A stretch of 64,000 nt of DNA from NCBI RefSeq assembly GCF_019317285.1, contig NZ_CP079218.1, positions 62,001-126,000 on the forward strand, written 5' to 3'. Every line of letters begins with the position of its first letter. The stretch's first letter is position 1. Origin of the DNA: Pedobacter sp. D749 (GTDB taxonomy: Bacteria > Bacteroidota > Bacteroidia > Sphingobacteriales > Sphingobacteriaceae). The notes beneath the pieces were generated by a model, which ran no database searches, was not told the DNA's origin, and saw only the letters and a list, made by a program, of their open reading frames with translations. Both the position numbers and the translations under genes were made by a program. This document shows, piece after piece, positions 32,429 to 41,801 of this stretch.

Positions 32429-35400
32429 TCATAATCTTTCCGCCAATACTGAAAAGAAACTGTAGCCTGACCATGATTTCCTGCTACCTATCACGTAAAA
32501 ACGTCTTTTGGCACGCGTTAATGCAACATTGAGCATATTGGGCTTAGATGATGCCCATTGTCTAGATCCAGGTTTCTCGGGATCACTGCCGAGTATCAGA
32601 AAGACAATGTCTGCTTCCTTACCTTGAAAGGCATGGATGGTTCCGCATTGTATTTTTGAGTCTATAGAATGAAATTCCTGTTTACATCGGTCTGCAACCG
32701 ATTTAAAAGGAGAGATAACAAATATCTACTGATGTGCTTTTCCGAGTAACTGAATTTTTTCTTTTAATAAGGAAATCTCCTCTTCAATAACTTGTTTGTT
32801 TTGGATATGTGTACCGTTAATATCGAACCAGGCAGATGCTCCCAGCACACATTCGAAGGGGATATCTGCCATGGCCTTCACCATTTGATTACCGTAGGCA
32901 ACCTCATTGGAGATGGCAAACATGGGGTTGTTGCACCGGCGGTGGGTACGTAATGGGAACCCCGTCCATATATCTTCATCATCAATGTCCTGCTTCATCC
33001 AGGTACCCCCGGCAGTTATTCTATCAGCCAAAATTTGTGCTGAGCTTCGTAATGGTGACCAAACTGCATCGGTCTTATGCTGTTGATTCAATATGTTGAT
33101 CAATTTAACGGGCGTAGTAACGACCGGTTCGATCTGTAAGGGGTCGCCGATAATAATGCTCCTTTGGGCTCGATAAATAATTCCTGCTGCAGATTGCGGT
33201 GTGGCCTGTCCCGCTTCATCGAGTAACAACCAACCGATACTTTCTTTTCCCAGACTACCGAATAGGCGGCTGACAGAAGCTAACGAGGTTGAAACAACAG
33301 GAATGCAAAAGAAGAAGGACTGCCATAAACTTAAAGCGATATGTTTGGAAACCTCCACTTTGCCATCCATTAGTTCCATTAACAGACCAATATTGTTTTT
33401 AAACTGCTTGGCATTTCTCAAAATGACATGTTCATGCAATAACAGGCTCTTAAGAAATATCTCGCTCCGCAGTTTATTTATACTAATGGATGACCAGGGA
33501 TTACATTTGTGAAAGGTGTTCTTATCTGTTTCAAACGCGTTCAACAAATTTTCATCGGGAATATCTTTATAGGCTATACCATAATCGCTGTGGAGTCTTT
33601 CTTTTTTCTTATTGTAAATGCCCATCCGCTGATTAATCTCTTCTAATTGGGCCAGTAATTGTTTTATTTCTTTTTCCTTATCAGTAATTTTCCTGTCTAG
33701 GTTATCTTTCTCTTTTTGAACCGTTATGCTTTTGGTAGTAAGTTCTGTGTGTTCATTTAATAGCAGCAGGTATGGTCCGTTCCATTTTTTTAATGTTTTC
33801 GTATTAAACAGTTTCTGGAAAAAGAAAAATCCCGGTTTTGTAGATTGGTGCACCTGAATACCATATTGAATTTCAGCAAGCCGATTTTTAAGGCCTGCCA
33901 AATCTTTAACTATCTGCTTTCTGCTATTCTGGATCTCCTCAAGAAGGGCAGCAAGCTGGTCAATAATGTGTATTGTCCTTATTTTATTCTTTTGGTCATT
34001 TAAATATCCGGGAACCAATTGATAGAATTCGGAAGCTACTTGTCTGAATTCATAAAATTCTTTTAGTAATGCCTCAAGTTCAGATTTTGTTTTTTCGTAG
34101 TGTTTAAGATGTTCGAACGTACGGTCCTCTTTTTCCGGATTGTTATATAGGGATTGTAGGAAAGCAGCAAATCCAGGTTTGCTATCGTTCCTGTACCAGA
34201 AATTATTCTTAAAAAACGCCCTGTTTTCCGAGTTCCCCAAAGCTGCGGCTAGTAGTCCCCAACTGTCGGCCTCAATTAAATTTTGGGAGAAGTCAGCGAA
34301 ATATCTGGCATTTGGGAACGTGCCCCTGTCTATTTTTCGCTCATCAGGCAGTTCTTTCGATATATTTTCTACGGCAGCATTATTATTGCTAGCCACGACT
34401 ATACCCACATCTTCAAAGACATCACTATTGGTAGGGAAATGATAGGCGAAGTTGTTTTCCCTCTCTATTTTCTGGCCTCGGGCAAATAGGGAGGAAATAT
34501 CCTTTTTCATCAGTTTCTGTGCACGAATCACTATCACCTCGGCTACGATGTCTGATAAAAGTGTCGTTTTTCCAGTACCAGGAGGGCCATTGATGCCTAT
34601 TAGACCGTTGTCCTTAAGTAATTCTAAACTGGTATTGACAGCACCTGTTTGCGCTGAATAAAGACCATGGCCGGGATTGGAGGGCCAGCGTCCAGCTGGT
34701 ATCTTTGACGGGTCTATAGTCTTGAAAAAGGCGTCTGAATTCAGTAGTAAATCTGTACGGTCAGGCTGATGGGTATTGATGCGCAAATAGTCATCCAGCC
34801 CTTTTCCAAAAGAGCTGGAGTTGTTGACGAGTTGATTGAGGTCTTCGAGATAGAAACTGTTCAAAAATGCGGTGTCACCCTTGGACTGTTTCGAGACTTG
34901 TATGGACTGCACATAAATATGGCTATCGCAGACTATGCCGGCAACGTTGAGATTGTTTAGAACAGCGACCTCTTTTTTTAAATGTGCGGATGTGATTGTA
35001 GGTGCTAAAGCACTGTTTAGGTCCTCTGCATCCTGGTTGTAGGGATATCGTTCCCTAAACTTTTCTTATGCCTCGTCCAATAGCTTGGTAATCTCTGATA
35101 ATTTTCTGCCGTCCTGCAAGCATTTGATGCCATATAAATAGGAGGCCTGTAAATAGGGGCTGTCGCCAGACAATCTCCCTTGTTCATTTAAGATCAGCAC
35201 AGCCATACAGGTATTACCGGTCGGCCTCTCCAGCCAGTCCGGTTTTTCAGGGGTATCGTCCAGGGCTTTCCCTATAAGATCGATTATCTTTTCTTTACTA
35301 TGCTTGCCCAAAAAAACAATATGCCTCCACATACTATTCTGTTTGGGCACAAAAGGTAATTCCCAAGGCAATGCCTTGTTCAGGTCCACCAATTTGGCAC

Positions 35401-35473
35401 TAGAGGACAGATCAGGGAGGGAGAAGATTTCGATATCTTTCCAGAATGATAAAATGGATTTTTGTTTGTTCAA
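32429..35473 (-). pseudogene. SF1 (DNA2/UvrD-type) helicase gene broken by two in-frame stop codons
   Basis: One minus-strand frame of 1,015 codons from MNKQKSILSFW (35473) to TGA at 32429-32431, interrupted only by TAA at 35066-35068 (after KLLDEA) and TAG at 32726-32728 (after LGKAHQ). All helicase motifs remain: Walker A GPPGTGKT, motif II LLDEAGQA, motif III GDPLQIEP, RTHRRCNNPMF, and after the TAG, motif V GTIHAFQGKEADIVFLI and motif VI NVALTRAKRRFYVIG. Between the stops lies a long coiled coil (residues about 400-560). The absence of frameshifts points to recent damage or to split polypeptides: a 135-residue N-terminal piece, a central part restarting near GTG 34912, and a lost C-terminus. 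Flanked by direct repeats. Such helicases often belong to defence or mobile islands. Confidence 0.82.
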
Positions 35474-35591
35474 TTCAGTTTTTAAGTTTTACAAGGCCTA
35501 TATTTTACTAAAAATACATATTTATTAATTGATGAGCCAAAAGCAAACTATTGGTTTGAATATAAAAAGCTCTAAGGGTATAAAAAAGGAA

Positions 35592-35699
35592 CCCCACCAT
35601 CCGTACAGTTCCGCAGGTTCTACGGATGAGTCAATAAAAAAGAGTCTTCGACTCGGCTTAGATAAAATGAAAGCTTTAAACAAAAAAAAACATCTTTCG
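35592..35699 (+). repeat. Structured direct repeat, copy B (right of helicase pseudogene)
   Basis: Second copy of the element at 32245-32358, same orientation, about 3.3 kb away. It keeps ATCCGTA...TACGGAT, GATGAGTCAATAAAAAAGAG, a perfect GAGTC-TTC-GACTC hairpin and GGCTTAGATAAAATGAAA, but its A-rich terminator half is degraded (CATCTTTCGC lacks the returning GAGCTTT). Confidence 0.75.
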
Positions 35700-35826
35700 C
35701 AAATAATTATCAACAGTTCCTTTCATTGTTTTTGACGGGCGTCAGGGCCGGGCCATCATAAAATTTATAAATAGTATGGCGTTCTTAAGTAGCGAGGCCA
35801 TGGAGTTTGACTTTCTTTTTTCTTTG

Positions 35827-36474
35827 TTAAAACTTTCCGGCTGACCTTTCATGATGGAAATCTTCCAGCTTAAGCAGTAAAGCAATCAGTTCCATTTTTT
35901 CCGGAGCGGAAAGCGGCTCGGTAACATTTGCTGAAGCCATTTTAATGTTTTCTATACTATTGTTCAATTCCTCCGTCCCTTTAGCGGTAATATTGATGAT
36001 CCTGCTTCTTTTATCGTTATCGGTGGTCTGCTGCTCTGCCAAACCTTTTTTTAGCAGCCTGTTGACAATCAGCGTACCTGTAGCCTTTTCATGAACATTC
36101 TGTCTGATCAGTGCAGTTTTACTCATACTTCCGCCCGAGGCAAGGCAGATCAGGTAGATAAATTCATCGGGTGTGGAAAAGGCAGATTCAGCAATAGCTG
36201 CTTTTGCATGCAGCCTTGCATAACGGTACAGGTGGACCAGCGAGGTGTTGATTACGCTGTCTGCCGAACGTCCCCTTGCTTTGCCTTCCCATTGAGGGTT
36301 AGGTGCGCTTGTTTCCCTGTTCCCATGGCGGCCATTGAGCCAGCTGAGGAACGGAGCCAGTTCCGCTACCGGGTTATCATTGCTGCTTTCATAAGTTTTC
36401 ACAAGCAAGATAAGTTCACTTAAAAGGTTGTACATCATGGTGCTATTTTTTATGTTTTTGAACAGCTTTCTCAA
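35827..36474 (-). CDS. MarR-family transcriptional regulator
   Basis: 215 residues; Met13 or Met14 are alternative starts. The winged-helix core reads SKTALIRQNVHEKATGTLIV, then NRLLKKGLAEQQTTDNDKRSRIINIT, which includes the MarR wing with DxRSR. The N-terminal third (ESSNDNPVAELAPFLSWLNG) is longer than in minimal MarR proteins. Its start overlaps the FAD-enzyme stop by four bases, so it is the last gene of the folE-SDR-FAD operon and may autoregulate it. The palindrome just before folE is a reasonable operator. Confidence 0.85.
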   Translation of the reverse strand: MRKLFKNIKNSTMMYNLLSELILLVKTYESSNDNPVAELAPFLSWLNGRHGNRETSAPNPQWEGKARGRSADSVINTSLVHLYRYARLHAKAAIAESAFSTPDEFIYLICLASGGSMSKTALIRQNVHEKATGTLIVNRLLKKGLAEQQTTDNDKRSRIINITAKGTEELNNSIENIKMASANVTEPLSAPEKMELIALLLKLEDFHHERSAGKF

Positions 36475-37721
36475 CTATCCGTTTTAAGTATTTCCTCTAC
36501 AACAGTACGGGCACTTTTCATTGCGCCGTTTATCGAACCGTTCAGCAGGTAATCGCCGCATAGGTAGCAATTCCTGCTTATGCGCATTGTATCCACATCC
36601 ATTTCGTTCTTTGCAGTCCTGTTATCGGGAAGGGCGTGTGGGATAGAATAGGTGGCCAGCAATTCCCATTGTGCCGAACCTGGGTACCATTGCATAAGCT
36701 CTTTCCTTATCATTTCTTCAAGACCAGTTTTTGTGCCGGTACCGGCTGTTCTGACAGAAACTGAAATCAGCGACTGACCTTTGGGCGCGTATGAGGGTGC
36801 GATATGTTCCATAAAGGCAATATTGTTGATCAACTGCCCGCTGATGGCATTCAGCGCAATGCGTTTGGAGTGCGCTGTCCTTTCCCTGCTTGAAAAATAC
36901 ATCGTTAATGCATCTTTTTTCAAATGCCTGTCTATATCCACGGCCGATTGGGAAAGGTTTTGTGGTTCGGTTGCGATAATGATATTATCGGCCTCATAAA
37001 TTTTCCCGGAGCTCCCAAAAGCCTGGCCGTTTTTTATCTCTGTGATTTTCTCGCCAAGCAAAAGTTCATTCCTATCCAGGCACCCGGCCAGCTGTTTACT
37101 GATTTCGCCCATCCCCAGGGCAGGAACGGCAGCAGCGCCTTCGCTAAGCATTTTAAAGACGAATTCAAACATCCTGCTGGATGTTTCAAGTTCGGTTTCC
37201 AGAAATATGCCGGAAAAGAAAGGCCTGAAGAATTTTGTGATAAACTGCTCACTGAAGTTCAGCGAAGTTAGATATGAGTATGTGCTGGTTTCTTTTCTGC
37301 TGAATATTTCTTCCACGGTACTGGAATGTAGCCTGAGTTTGAGCTTTAGCAGGCGTAGCTTATCTCCAAAGCTTCCGATAGGGGAAAAAAGGGTTTTGAT
37401 CAGCATCAATGGTTCCCTTAAGGGATCGCCTATTTTATGGCTTCCCCGTTCATCGAGAATTTCTGCCCCGGGAAGAAAGGCCTTCAGATCAAGTTTCTTG
37501 TAATCCAGGAGCTTTTTGGCTTCCGGGTAGGCGGTAAGCAGGACCTGAAATCCCCGGTCGAGGATGAAGCCGTCTTTATGATCGCTCCCCGCCCTGCCAC
37601 CAACTTGCTGCGATGCCTCAATGACGAGGATCTTTTTACCCGCCTGTTTTAGTAACCTGGCTGCAGATAGCCCCGCTATTCCGGCGCCTATGATGATCAC
37701 ATTCAGTTTTTCTATTTTCAT
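36471..37721 (-). CDS. FAD-dependent amine oxidase/phytoene-desaturase-like protein
   Basis: 416 residues. Rossmann motif VIIIGAGIAGLSAARLL at 8-24 followed by VIEASQQVGGRAGS, the GG signature of the flavin amine oxidase superfamily. A second FAD-binding segment reads ADNIIIATEPQN and the C-terminal one is CYLCGDYLLNGSINGAMKSA, also canonical. The same superfamily holds protoporphyrinogen oxidase, phytoene desaturase and amine oxidases. Substrate cannot be told; membership in an operon with folE and an SDR suggests pterin or isoprenoid redox chemistry. It lies 115 bases after the SDR gene and overlaps marR. Confidence 0.82.
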   Translation of the reverse strand: MKIEKLNVIIIGAGIAGLSAARLLKQAGKKILVIEASQQVGGRAGSDHKDGFILDRGFQVLLTAYPEAKKLLDYKKLDLKAFLPGAEILDERGSHKIGDPLREPLMLIKTLFSPIGSFGDKLRLLKLKLRLHSSTVEEIFSRKETSTYSYLTSLNFSEQFITKFFRPFFSGIFLETELETSSRMFEFVFKMLSEGAAAVPALGMGEISKQLAGCLDRNELLLGEKITEIKNGQAFGSSGKIYEADNIIIATEPQNLSQSAVDIDRHLKKDALTMYFSSRERTAHSKRIALNAISGQLINNIAFMEHIAPSYAPKGQSLISVSVRTAGTGTKTGLEEMIRKELMQWYPGSAQWELLATYSIPHALPDNRTAKNEMDVDTMRISRNCYLCGDYLLNGSINGAMKSARTVVEEILKTDS

Positions 37722-37836
37722 AACTGCTTTTTATAATAACCGGTTAAGGGAAATACAGGGCTTTGCACATTTGAACTTTGCAATACGCTGCCCCGGAAAA
37801 TAGCTGTCCGGTCTCCTTACCATTAATACCTGCCTG

Positions 37837-38556
37837 TTAGATGTTTGTCCTCAAACTGCCCATGCCGCCATCAATCGCGATCACCTGTCCTGTTATCCAG
37901 CTGCTGTCTTCAGAAAGCAGGAATGCAATGGCGGCGCTGATGTCGCCCGGTTCCCCGTATTTTCCCAATGGGTGTCTTTTTGCGGAGGCCTCCATTTTAT
38001 CAGGAGTATTGAGAAATTTTATGGATAGCGGGGTATTGGTCAGCGATGGCGAAACTACATTTACCCTGATCCTGTTTGCGCTCAGTTCTGCAGCCAGCGA
38101 TACAGCAAGCCCCTCCAGCGCAGCTTTGGAGGTTGCAATACTGGAATGATAACCCATACCTGATCTGGCAGCAACCGAGCTGATGAAAACGGCCGATGCA
38201 GAGTGAACATTTTTCAGGGACTTTAATGCAAGCTGCATAGTGCGTGCTGCACCCACCACATTCAGTCTGAAATCATCTATCAGATCATTTTCGCTAATCC
38301 TTGAAAAAGGTTTGAGGTTGATGCTTCCGACGCTGTATACCAGTCCGTGAAGTTCCTCCGGCAAAAAAGAAGCTAGTACATCCATATTTTCCATCACATT
38401 AAGTGGCTGATAGCGGACCGATGCAGGCCAGCTATCTGAGCTGCTTCTGGATGCGGCGTAAACATTTGCGCCCTCTTTGCTCAGTAACTGCACCAAATCG
38501 AGGCCTATGCCCGAACTCCCTCCGATTACCAGTATATTTTTACCTTGAAACCTCAT
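37837..38556 (-). CDS. Short-chain dehydrogenase/reductase with atypical active site
   Basis: 239 residues. NAD(P) site GGSSGIGLDL at 11-20, then YAASRSS with an Arg that favours NADP, and the C-terminal GQVIAIDGGMGSL. The catalytic Ser is in FISSVAARSG and the Lys in SIATSKAALEG, but the position four before Lys is Ile instead of Tyr; the nearest Tyr is eight before Lys (GMGYHSS). The family with HSSIATSK-type sites is known but its chemistry is less well defined. The stop and start of folE share a base, so it is coupled to it; a pterin substrate is plausible. Confidence 0.8.
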   Translation of the reverse strand: MRFQGKNILVIGGSSGIGLDLVQLLSKEGANVYAASRSSSDSWPASVRYQPLNVMENMDVLASFLPEELHGLVYSVGSINLKPFSRISENDLIDDFRLNVVGAARTMQLALKSLKNVHSASAVFISSVAARSGMGYHSSIATSKAALEGLAVSLAAELSANRIRVNVVSPSLTNTPLSIKFLNTPDKMEASAKRHPLGKYGEPGDISAAIAFLLSEDSSWITGQVIAIDGGMGSLRTNI

Positions 38557-39200
38557 TAGCCTATATATTTTAAAAATTCGTTTCTTGTTTCCGCATCCCT
38601 GAATTTTCCGCTGAAGGAGCTGGTTACCGTTGAGCTGCCGGCATCCTGGATCCCACGTGAGGAGACACAGTGGTGGCTGGCATCGATCATCACGGCTACA
38701 TCATCTGTTTCCATTACGCGCTTAATCTCCCGGGCGATCTGGATAGTCAGCCTTTCCTGAACCTGTGGCCTTTTGGAATAGTACTGTACGATCCGGTTGA
38801 GTTTGGACAGGCCAATTACTTTTCCTTTGCTGATGTAGGCCACATGCGCCTTGCCCGTAATAGGGACAAAGTGATGCTCACAGTTACTGAATACAGCAAT
38901 GTTTTTCTCAACCAGCATTTCGCTGTACCCGTAACGGTTTTCAAAAAGGGTTGCAACAGGTTTATTGGCCGGATTAAGTCCGCTGAATATTTCTTTAACG
39001 TACATTTTGGCGATCCTGTCCGGAGTATTCTTCAGGCTATCATCGCTCAGGTCGAGTCCGAGGATATTCAGTATGCTGGTAAAATGGTCCGAGATCATCG
39101 AAATTTTTGTCTCATCGTCCATCTCAAAAGCATTCGCCTTCAATGGCGTACTAAAGTGTAACGAGTCGATTTCGTAATCTGCTAGGTTTTGTTCTGGCAT
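38556..39200 (-). CDS. folE: GTP cyclohydrolase I
   Basis: 214 residues, the usual length. The zinc ligands are C107 and H110 in NCEHHFVPI and C178 in SHHCVSSRGI, all present. RIAKMYVKEIFSGL, KVIGLSKLNRIVQYY and RPQVQERLT are the signature segments. The enzyme converts GTP to dihydroneopterin triphosphate, the entry to folate and tetrahydropterins. It is the first gene of a minus-strand operon with an SDR, an FAD enzyme and a MarR regulator, so this copy is likely dedicated to an inducible pterin product rather than housekeeping folate. A perfect dyad lies five bases before the start. Confidence 0.95.
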   Translation of the reverse strand: MPEQNLADYEIDSLHFSTPLKANAFEMDDETKISMISDHFTSILNILGLDLSDDSLKNTPDRIAKMYVKEIFSGLNPANKPVATLFENRYGYSEMLVEKNIAVFSNCEHHFVPITGKAHVAYISKGKVIGLSKLNRIVQYYSKRPQVQERLTIQIAREIKRVMETDDVAVMIDASHHCVSSRGIQDAGSSTVTSSFSGKFRDAETRNEFLKYIG

Positions 39201-39204
39201 ATAA

Positions 39205-39222
39205 TAGTATATTTTTATACTA
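39205..39222. promoter_or_regulatory. Perfect dyad before folE, candidate MarR operator
   Basis: TAGTATA-TTTT-TATACTA, a 7+7 dyad, ends four bases from the folE ATG on the minus strand. MarR proteins bind such A+T-rich palindromes, and binding here would block translation start or late initiation. The surrounding 60 bases are extremely A+T-rich. Confidence 0.45.
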
Positions 39223-39448
39223 ATTTAGTGTATTAATATATAATATAGGTATATAACGACTGATATATCTCCAATTTTAAAATTGTATGACGCAGCCCCA
39301 GTCCATCAGATCATAAATTTTAATTGTATGCTGATAAAACATTAGGTTAAAGAGCAGTATCGGAAGAAGAGGGGTTGTAGAAAGAAAAAAGGGTTAGTTT
39401 TTTAATGGTATTCTATCAATTTCAAGATACGTAGAATTATTAGATGGT

Positions 39449-39474
39449 AGGTTGAAGTTTGCCAACTTCAACCT
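39449..39474. terminator. Hairpin after the SGNH hydrolase gene
   Basis: AGGTTGAAGTT-TGCC-AACTTCAACCT, a perfect 11-bp stem, 36 bases beyond the minus-strand stop at 39510. There is no clear U-run after it on that strand, so it may be a processing or stability hairpin rather than a full terminator. Confidence 0.45.
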
Positions 39475-39509
39475 CTTATTGGAACGATAAAAACCAAATC
39501 TGTAAAGTA

Positions 39510-40595
39510 TTAATGGTTTTTAATGTTATGTTTATTTAAAATATCGCTTATCAAAGGAGTGATGTATTGAATCATCCGGTCATATCCAAGGTCGTTGGGA
39601 TGGGTTCCATCTATTGTGCCTTCATGATCATCGCCAATCATGTTTTCTGAAGTGATCAAGTAAAGGTTTTTCATACCCTTTTGCAGTAAAGAAAGTACTT
39701 CCTTTTGTATATTTATATTTTGCTGTCTAACCTGTGTTCCTAAAACTTTATCCCAATAACCATTTTCTCTTATCAGGCTTTGCATTACTATTATTGGTAT
39801 ATCAGGATTTCTTTTGCGGACGGTGCTGATGAAATTAGCGGTTCTTTCGGTTATCAGTTCAGGATTCGTATTTGGCACACAATCCAGGATATAGGCATCA
39901 GCATCGATAGCAGCTACCATATCAGCAACTTCAGGTTCCATTTTTGCATTTCCGCTTAAACCCAAATTAATAAAGTTGATACCCGTTCCTCTGGAAAGCC
40001 TTGCGGGATAAGCCATACCAGGCCTGCTTGCACCCGTTCCCTGCACAATGCTTGAACCATAAATAAGGACTCTTTTTACAAATGGGTTATTGTTTGCAGC
40101 GATGTCTGCATTTTTTGCAATGCCGATCTCCAGTTTGTCTACCTGATCATATAGAGGGAGATATAACAGACATTCTTTTTCAGTGTTATCCATCCTGCCA
40201 ATCAGGATTTCTTCGTTACAAATACCTGTTACCTTGCCTATTCCGGCAAACTGCCATTTCTGTCCATTTTTTATATAAAGATCTAATCCCTTTTGAGCTG
40301 TAGGAACCATGTTTGGAAGTGCCTTGCTTGCTGAAACGCACCATTTCGCAGCGATTACATTACTATTGGTTTTGAAAGAAATCGCAATACCTGCAGAATG
40401 ACTAAGCAATTGCACTACTCTGGGCGGCAGGTCTTTATATTTGTTGGTATCGATTCGGTTATAAGGGTTATGTGTAGGTTCGCATTTTCCCACCAGGGTA
40501 AATCGATCCGCAGGTATAAACTTTAACTCACCTGTTCTTTGTGCGCTTGCTGAAAAAGAGGTAATAATGGTTATTAAAATTAGCAGATATCTCAT
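39510..40595 (-). CDS. Secreted SGNH/GDSL-family hydrolase
   Basis: 361 residues from MRYLLILIT, whose signal peptide ends SASAQ; an upstream start would bury it. An N-terminal beta domain (about 20-170) contains NVIAAKWCVSASKALPNM. The SGNH domain follows: block I VLIYGSSIVQGTGASRPG with GSS in place of GDS, block II NLGLSGNAKMEP, block III DCVPN-type oxyanion Asn, and block V DGTHPNDLGYDRM with Asp-x-x-His. This is the SxxE/SGNH two-domain type common in Bacteroidota glycan-degrading sets, where it removes acyl groups. It lies next to the SusC/SusD set on the same strand but is separated by 260 bases and a terminator. Confidence 0.82.
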   Translation of the reverse strand: MRYLLILITIITSFSASAQRTGELKFIPADRFTLVGKCEPTHNPYNRIDTNKYKDLPPRVVQLLSHSAGIAISFKTNSNVIAAKWCVSASKALPNMVPTAQKGLDLYIKNGQKWQFAGIGKVTGICNEEILIGRMDNTEKECLLYLPLYDQVDKLEIGIAKNADIAANNNPFVKRVLIYGSSIVQGTGASRPGMAYPARLSRGTGINFINLGLSGNAKMEPEVADMVAAIDADAYILDCVPNTNPELITERTANFISTVRKRNPDIPIIVMQSLIRENGYWDKVLGTQVRQQNINIQKEVLSLLQKGMKNLYLITSENMIGDDHEGTIDGTHPNDLGYDRMIQYITPLISDILNKHNIKNH

Positions 40596-40706
40596 AATAG
40601 ATAAGGAACTGTGTTGTGAATTATTAAAATAAATACCATCAAAAGCCCATCGACAAGTAGCGCTCACAGTATACAATCAAGATCACACTTACTGTATACA
40701 TGAAAA

Positions 40707-40737
40707 TTTAAGAGGAAACATTAAATTTCCTCTTAAA
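40707..40737. terminator. Terminator of the sigma/FecR/SusCD/EEP cluster
   Basis: TTTAAGAGGAAA, loop of seven, TTTCCTCTTAAA: a perfect 12-bp stem about 118 bases after the phosphatase stop, followed on the minus strand by TTTTC. It divides this cluster from the SGNH gene. Confidence 0.6.
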
Positions 40738-40854
40738 AATCATTAAAAAATGAAAGCCAGATTTATTCTATGTAGCCTGGTGTATTGGTGATTTTTGCAC
40801 CGCATAATTTAATTCAGCAATGCTGCGTTAAACAGATGCATCTGATTTTGAAAA

Positions 40855-41790
40855 TTACCTGTTTAAAATTAGTACCATCGGGTAGTGGTCAGATGCGTAA
40901 TCCGTAAAAGCATCTTTAACCAGGTAAGAATTTGCATAACTGTTCACTAAAGTTCCATTCATCCATATGTAGTCTATTCTGGTAAAATTCCCATGACTAC
41001 GCAGTTTAGTAGGTGCGCTTTTATCATAATTTGTTCGAAAAAGTTTCCAACTGTCGTGATAGTCCTCGTCAATCATACTTTGGATTGTACTGTAGTCAAT
41101 TTTTCCATTATTCAATACCTTAGTGCCGGGGTTATTTATTTCTGAAGCCCTAACCAGGTTCATTTTAGTTTCATTGTTGTCATAGAACGATGAATCTTGC
41201 GGCGACATATTATTAAAATCACCCATCATCAATACTTTTTCAGTTTTTGGAATCAGTTTAGCACGATTTAATATAATTCCAATTTCCTCCTTACGTTTTT
41301 CATAAGTATTTGGGTTAAGATGGATTACAAAAAAGTGATAATCGAGGATTTTAGCCTGAATAAGGTGTAATGTAGAAGGCTTAGACTTAATGTCAGTAAT
41401 GGGGGATTTTGAGATTAGTGCTACCGGCAATCCATTTTCATGGTGCATTAATGTATAATTAAAACCCATGCTTTCTGCAAAAGTCTGCAAACTTGCCTTG
41501 GTAAATCCTTTCATCTCCTGAAATGCAATTGCGGCAGGCTGGAGGGTATCTACCCAGAGTTTAAACTTTGCTATCCGTGCAGAATCAGCTCTGAAGCCCT
41601 CGTAAATGTTGTAAGATAACACTTTAAAAGTTGAGGTATTGCCCGTTGCCAATGTCATGCTTGTACCAGGCCTCTTCAGCGTTGTAGCAGTAGTTTGTTC
41701 TATTCTTTCCTTTTGGCAGGAAACAAATACAAATGCCGATAATAATACGGAGACTATTGTGCATTTAAAGAGAAATAATTGCTTGTTCAT
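40855..41790 (-). CDS. Endonuclease/exonuclease/phosphatase-family lipoprotein
   Basis: 311 residues from MNKQLFLFK, eleven bases after the SusD stop. Lipobox V-S-C near 24. The EEP fold motifs are intact: LSYNIYEG, FQEMKGF with the catalytic Glu, VIHLNPNTY, MMGDFNN, RIDYIWMNG and YASDHYPMVL. The family includes DNase I, sphingomyelinases and inositol-phosphate phosphatases; secreted lipoprotein members next to SusCD pairs are likely phosphodiesterases acting on a phosphorylated ligand before uptake. The exact substrate is unknown. Confidence 0.85.
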   Translation of the reverse strand: MNKQLFLFKCTIVSVLLSAFVFVSCQKERIEQTTATTLKRPGTSMTLATGNTSTFKVLSYNIYEGFRADSARIAKFKLWVDTLQPAAIAFQEMKGFTKASLQTFAESMGFNYTLMHHENGLPVALISKSPITDIKSKPSTLHLIQAKILDYHFFVIHLNPNTYEKRKEEIGIILNRAKLIPKTEKVLMMGDFNNMSPQDSSFYDNNETKMNLVRASEINNPGTKVLNNGKIDYSTIQSMIDEDYHDSWKLFRTNYDKSAPTKLRSHGNFTRIDYIWMNGTLVNSYANSYLVKDAFTDYASDHYPMVLILNR

Positions 41791-41801
41791 ATTGTTGGTT
41801 T

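Noticed and set aside
31823..32728. Idea that TAG is recoded in this genome (two in-frame TAGs nearby)
   Set aside because: Several intact genes in the window end normally in TAG (for example at 11642, 18582, 27748, 53663 and 57606), and the helicase also has an in-frame TAA, so decay is the simpler reading.
37042..37503. 153-codon plus-strand frame inside the FAD enzyme gene
   Set aside because: Serine-rich shadow of a clear flavoenzyme in the other direction, no start context, no neighbours on that strand.
38670..39161. 163-codon plus-strand frame inside folE
   Set aside because: folE on the minus strand has every catalytic residue; the plus frame is a mirror product.
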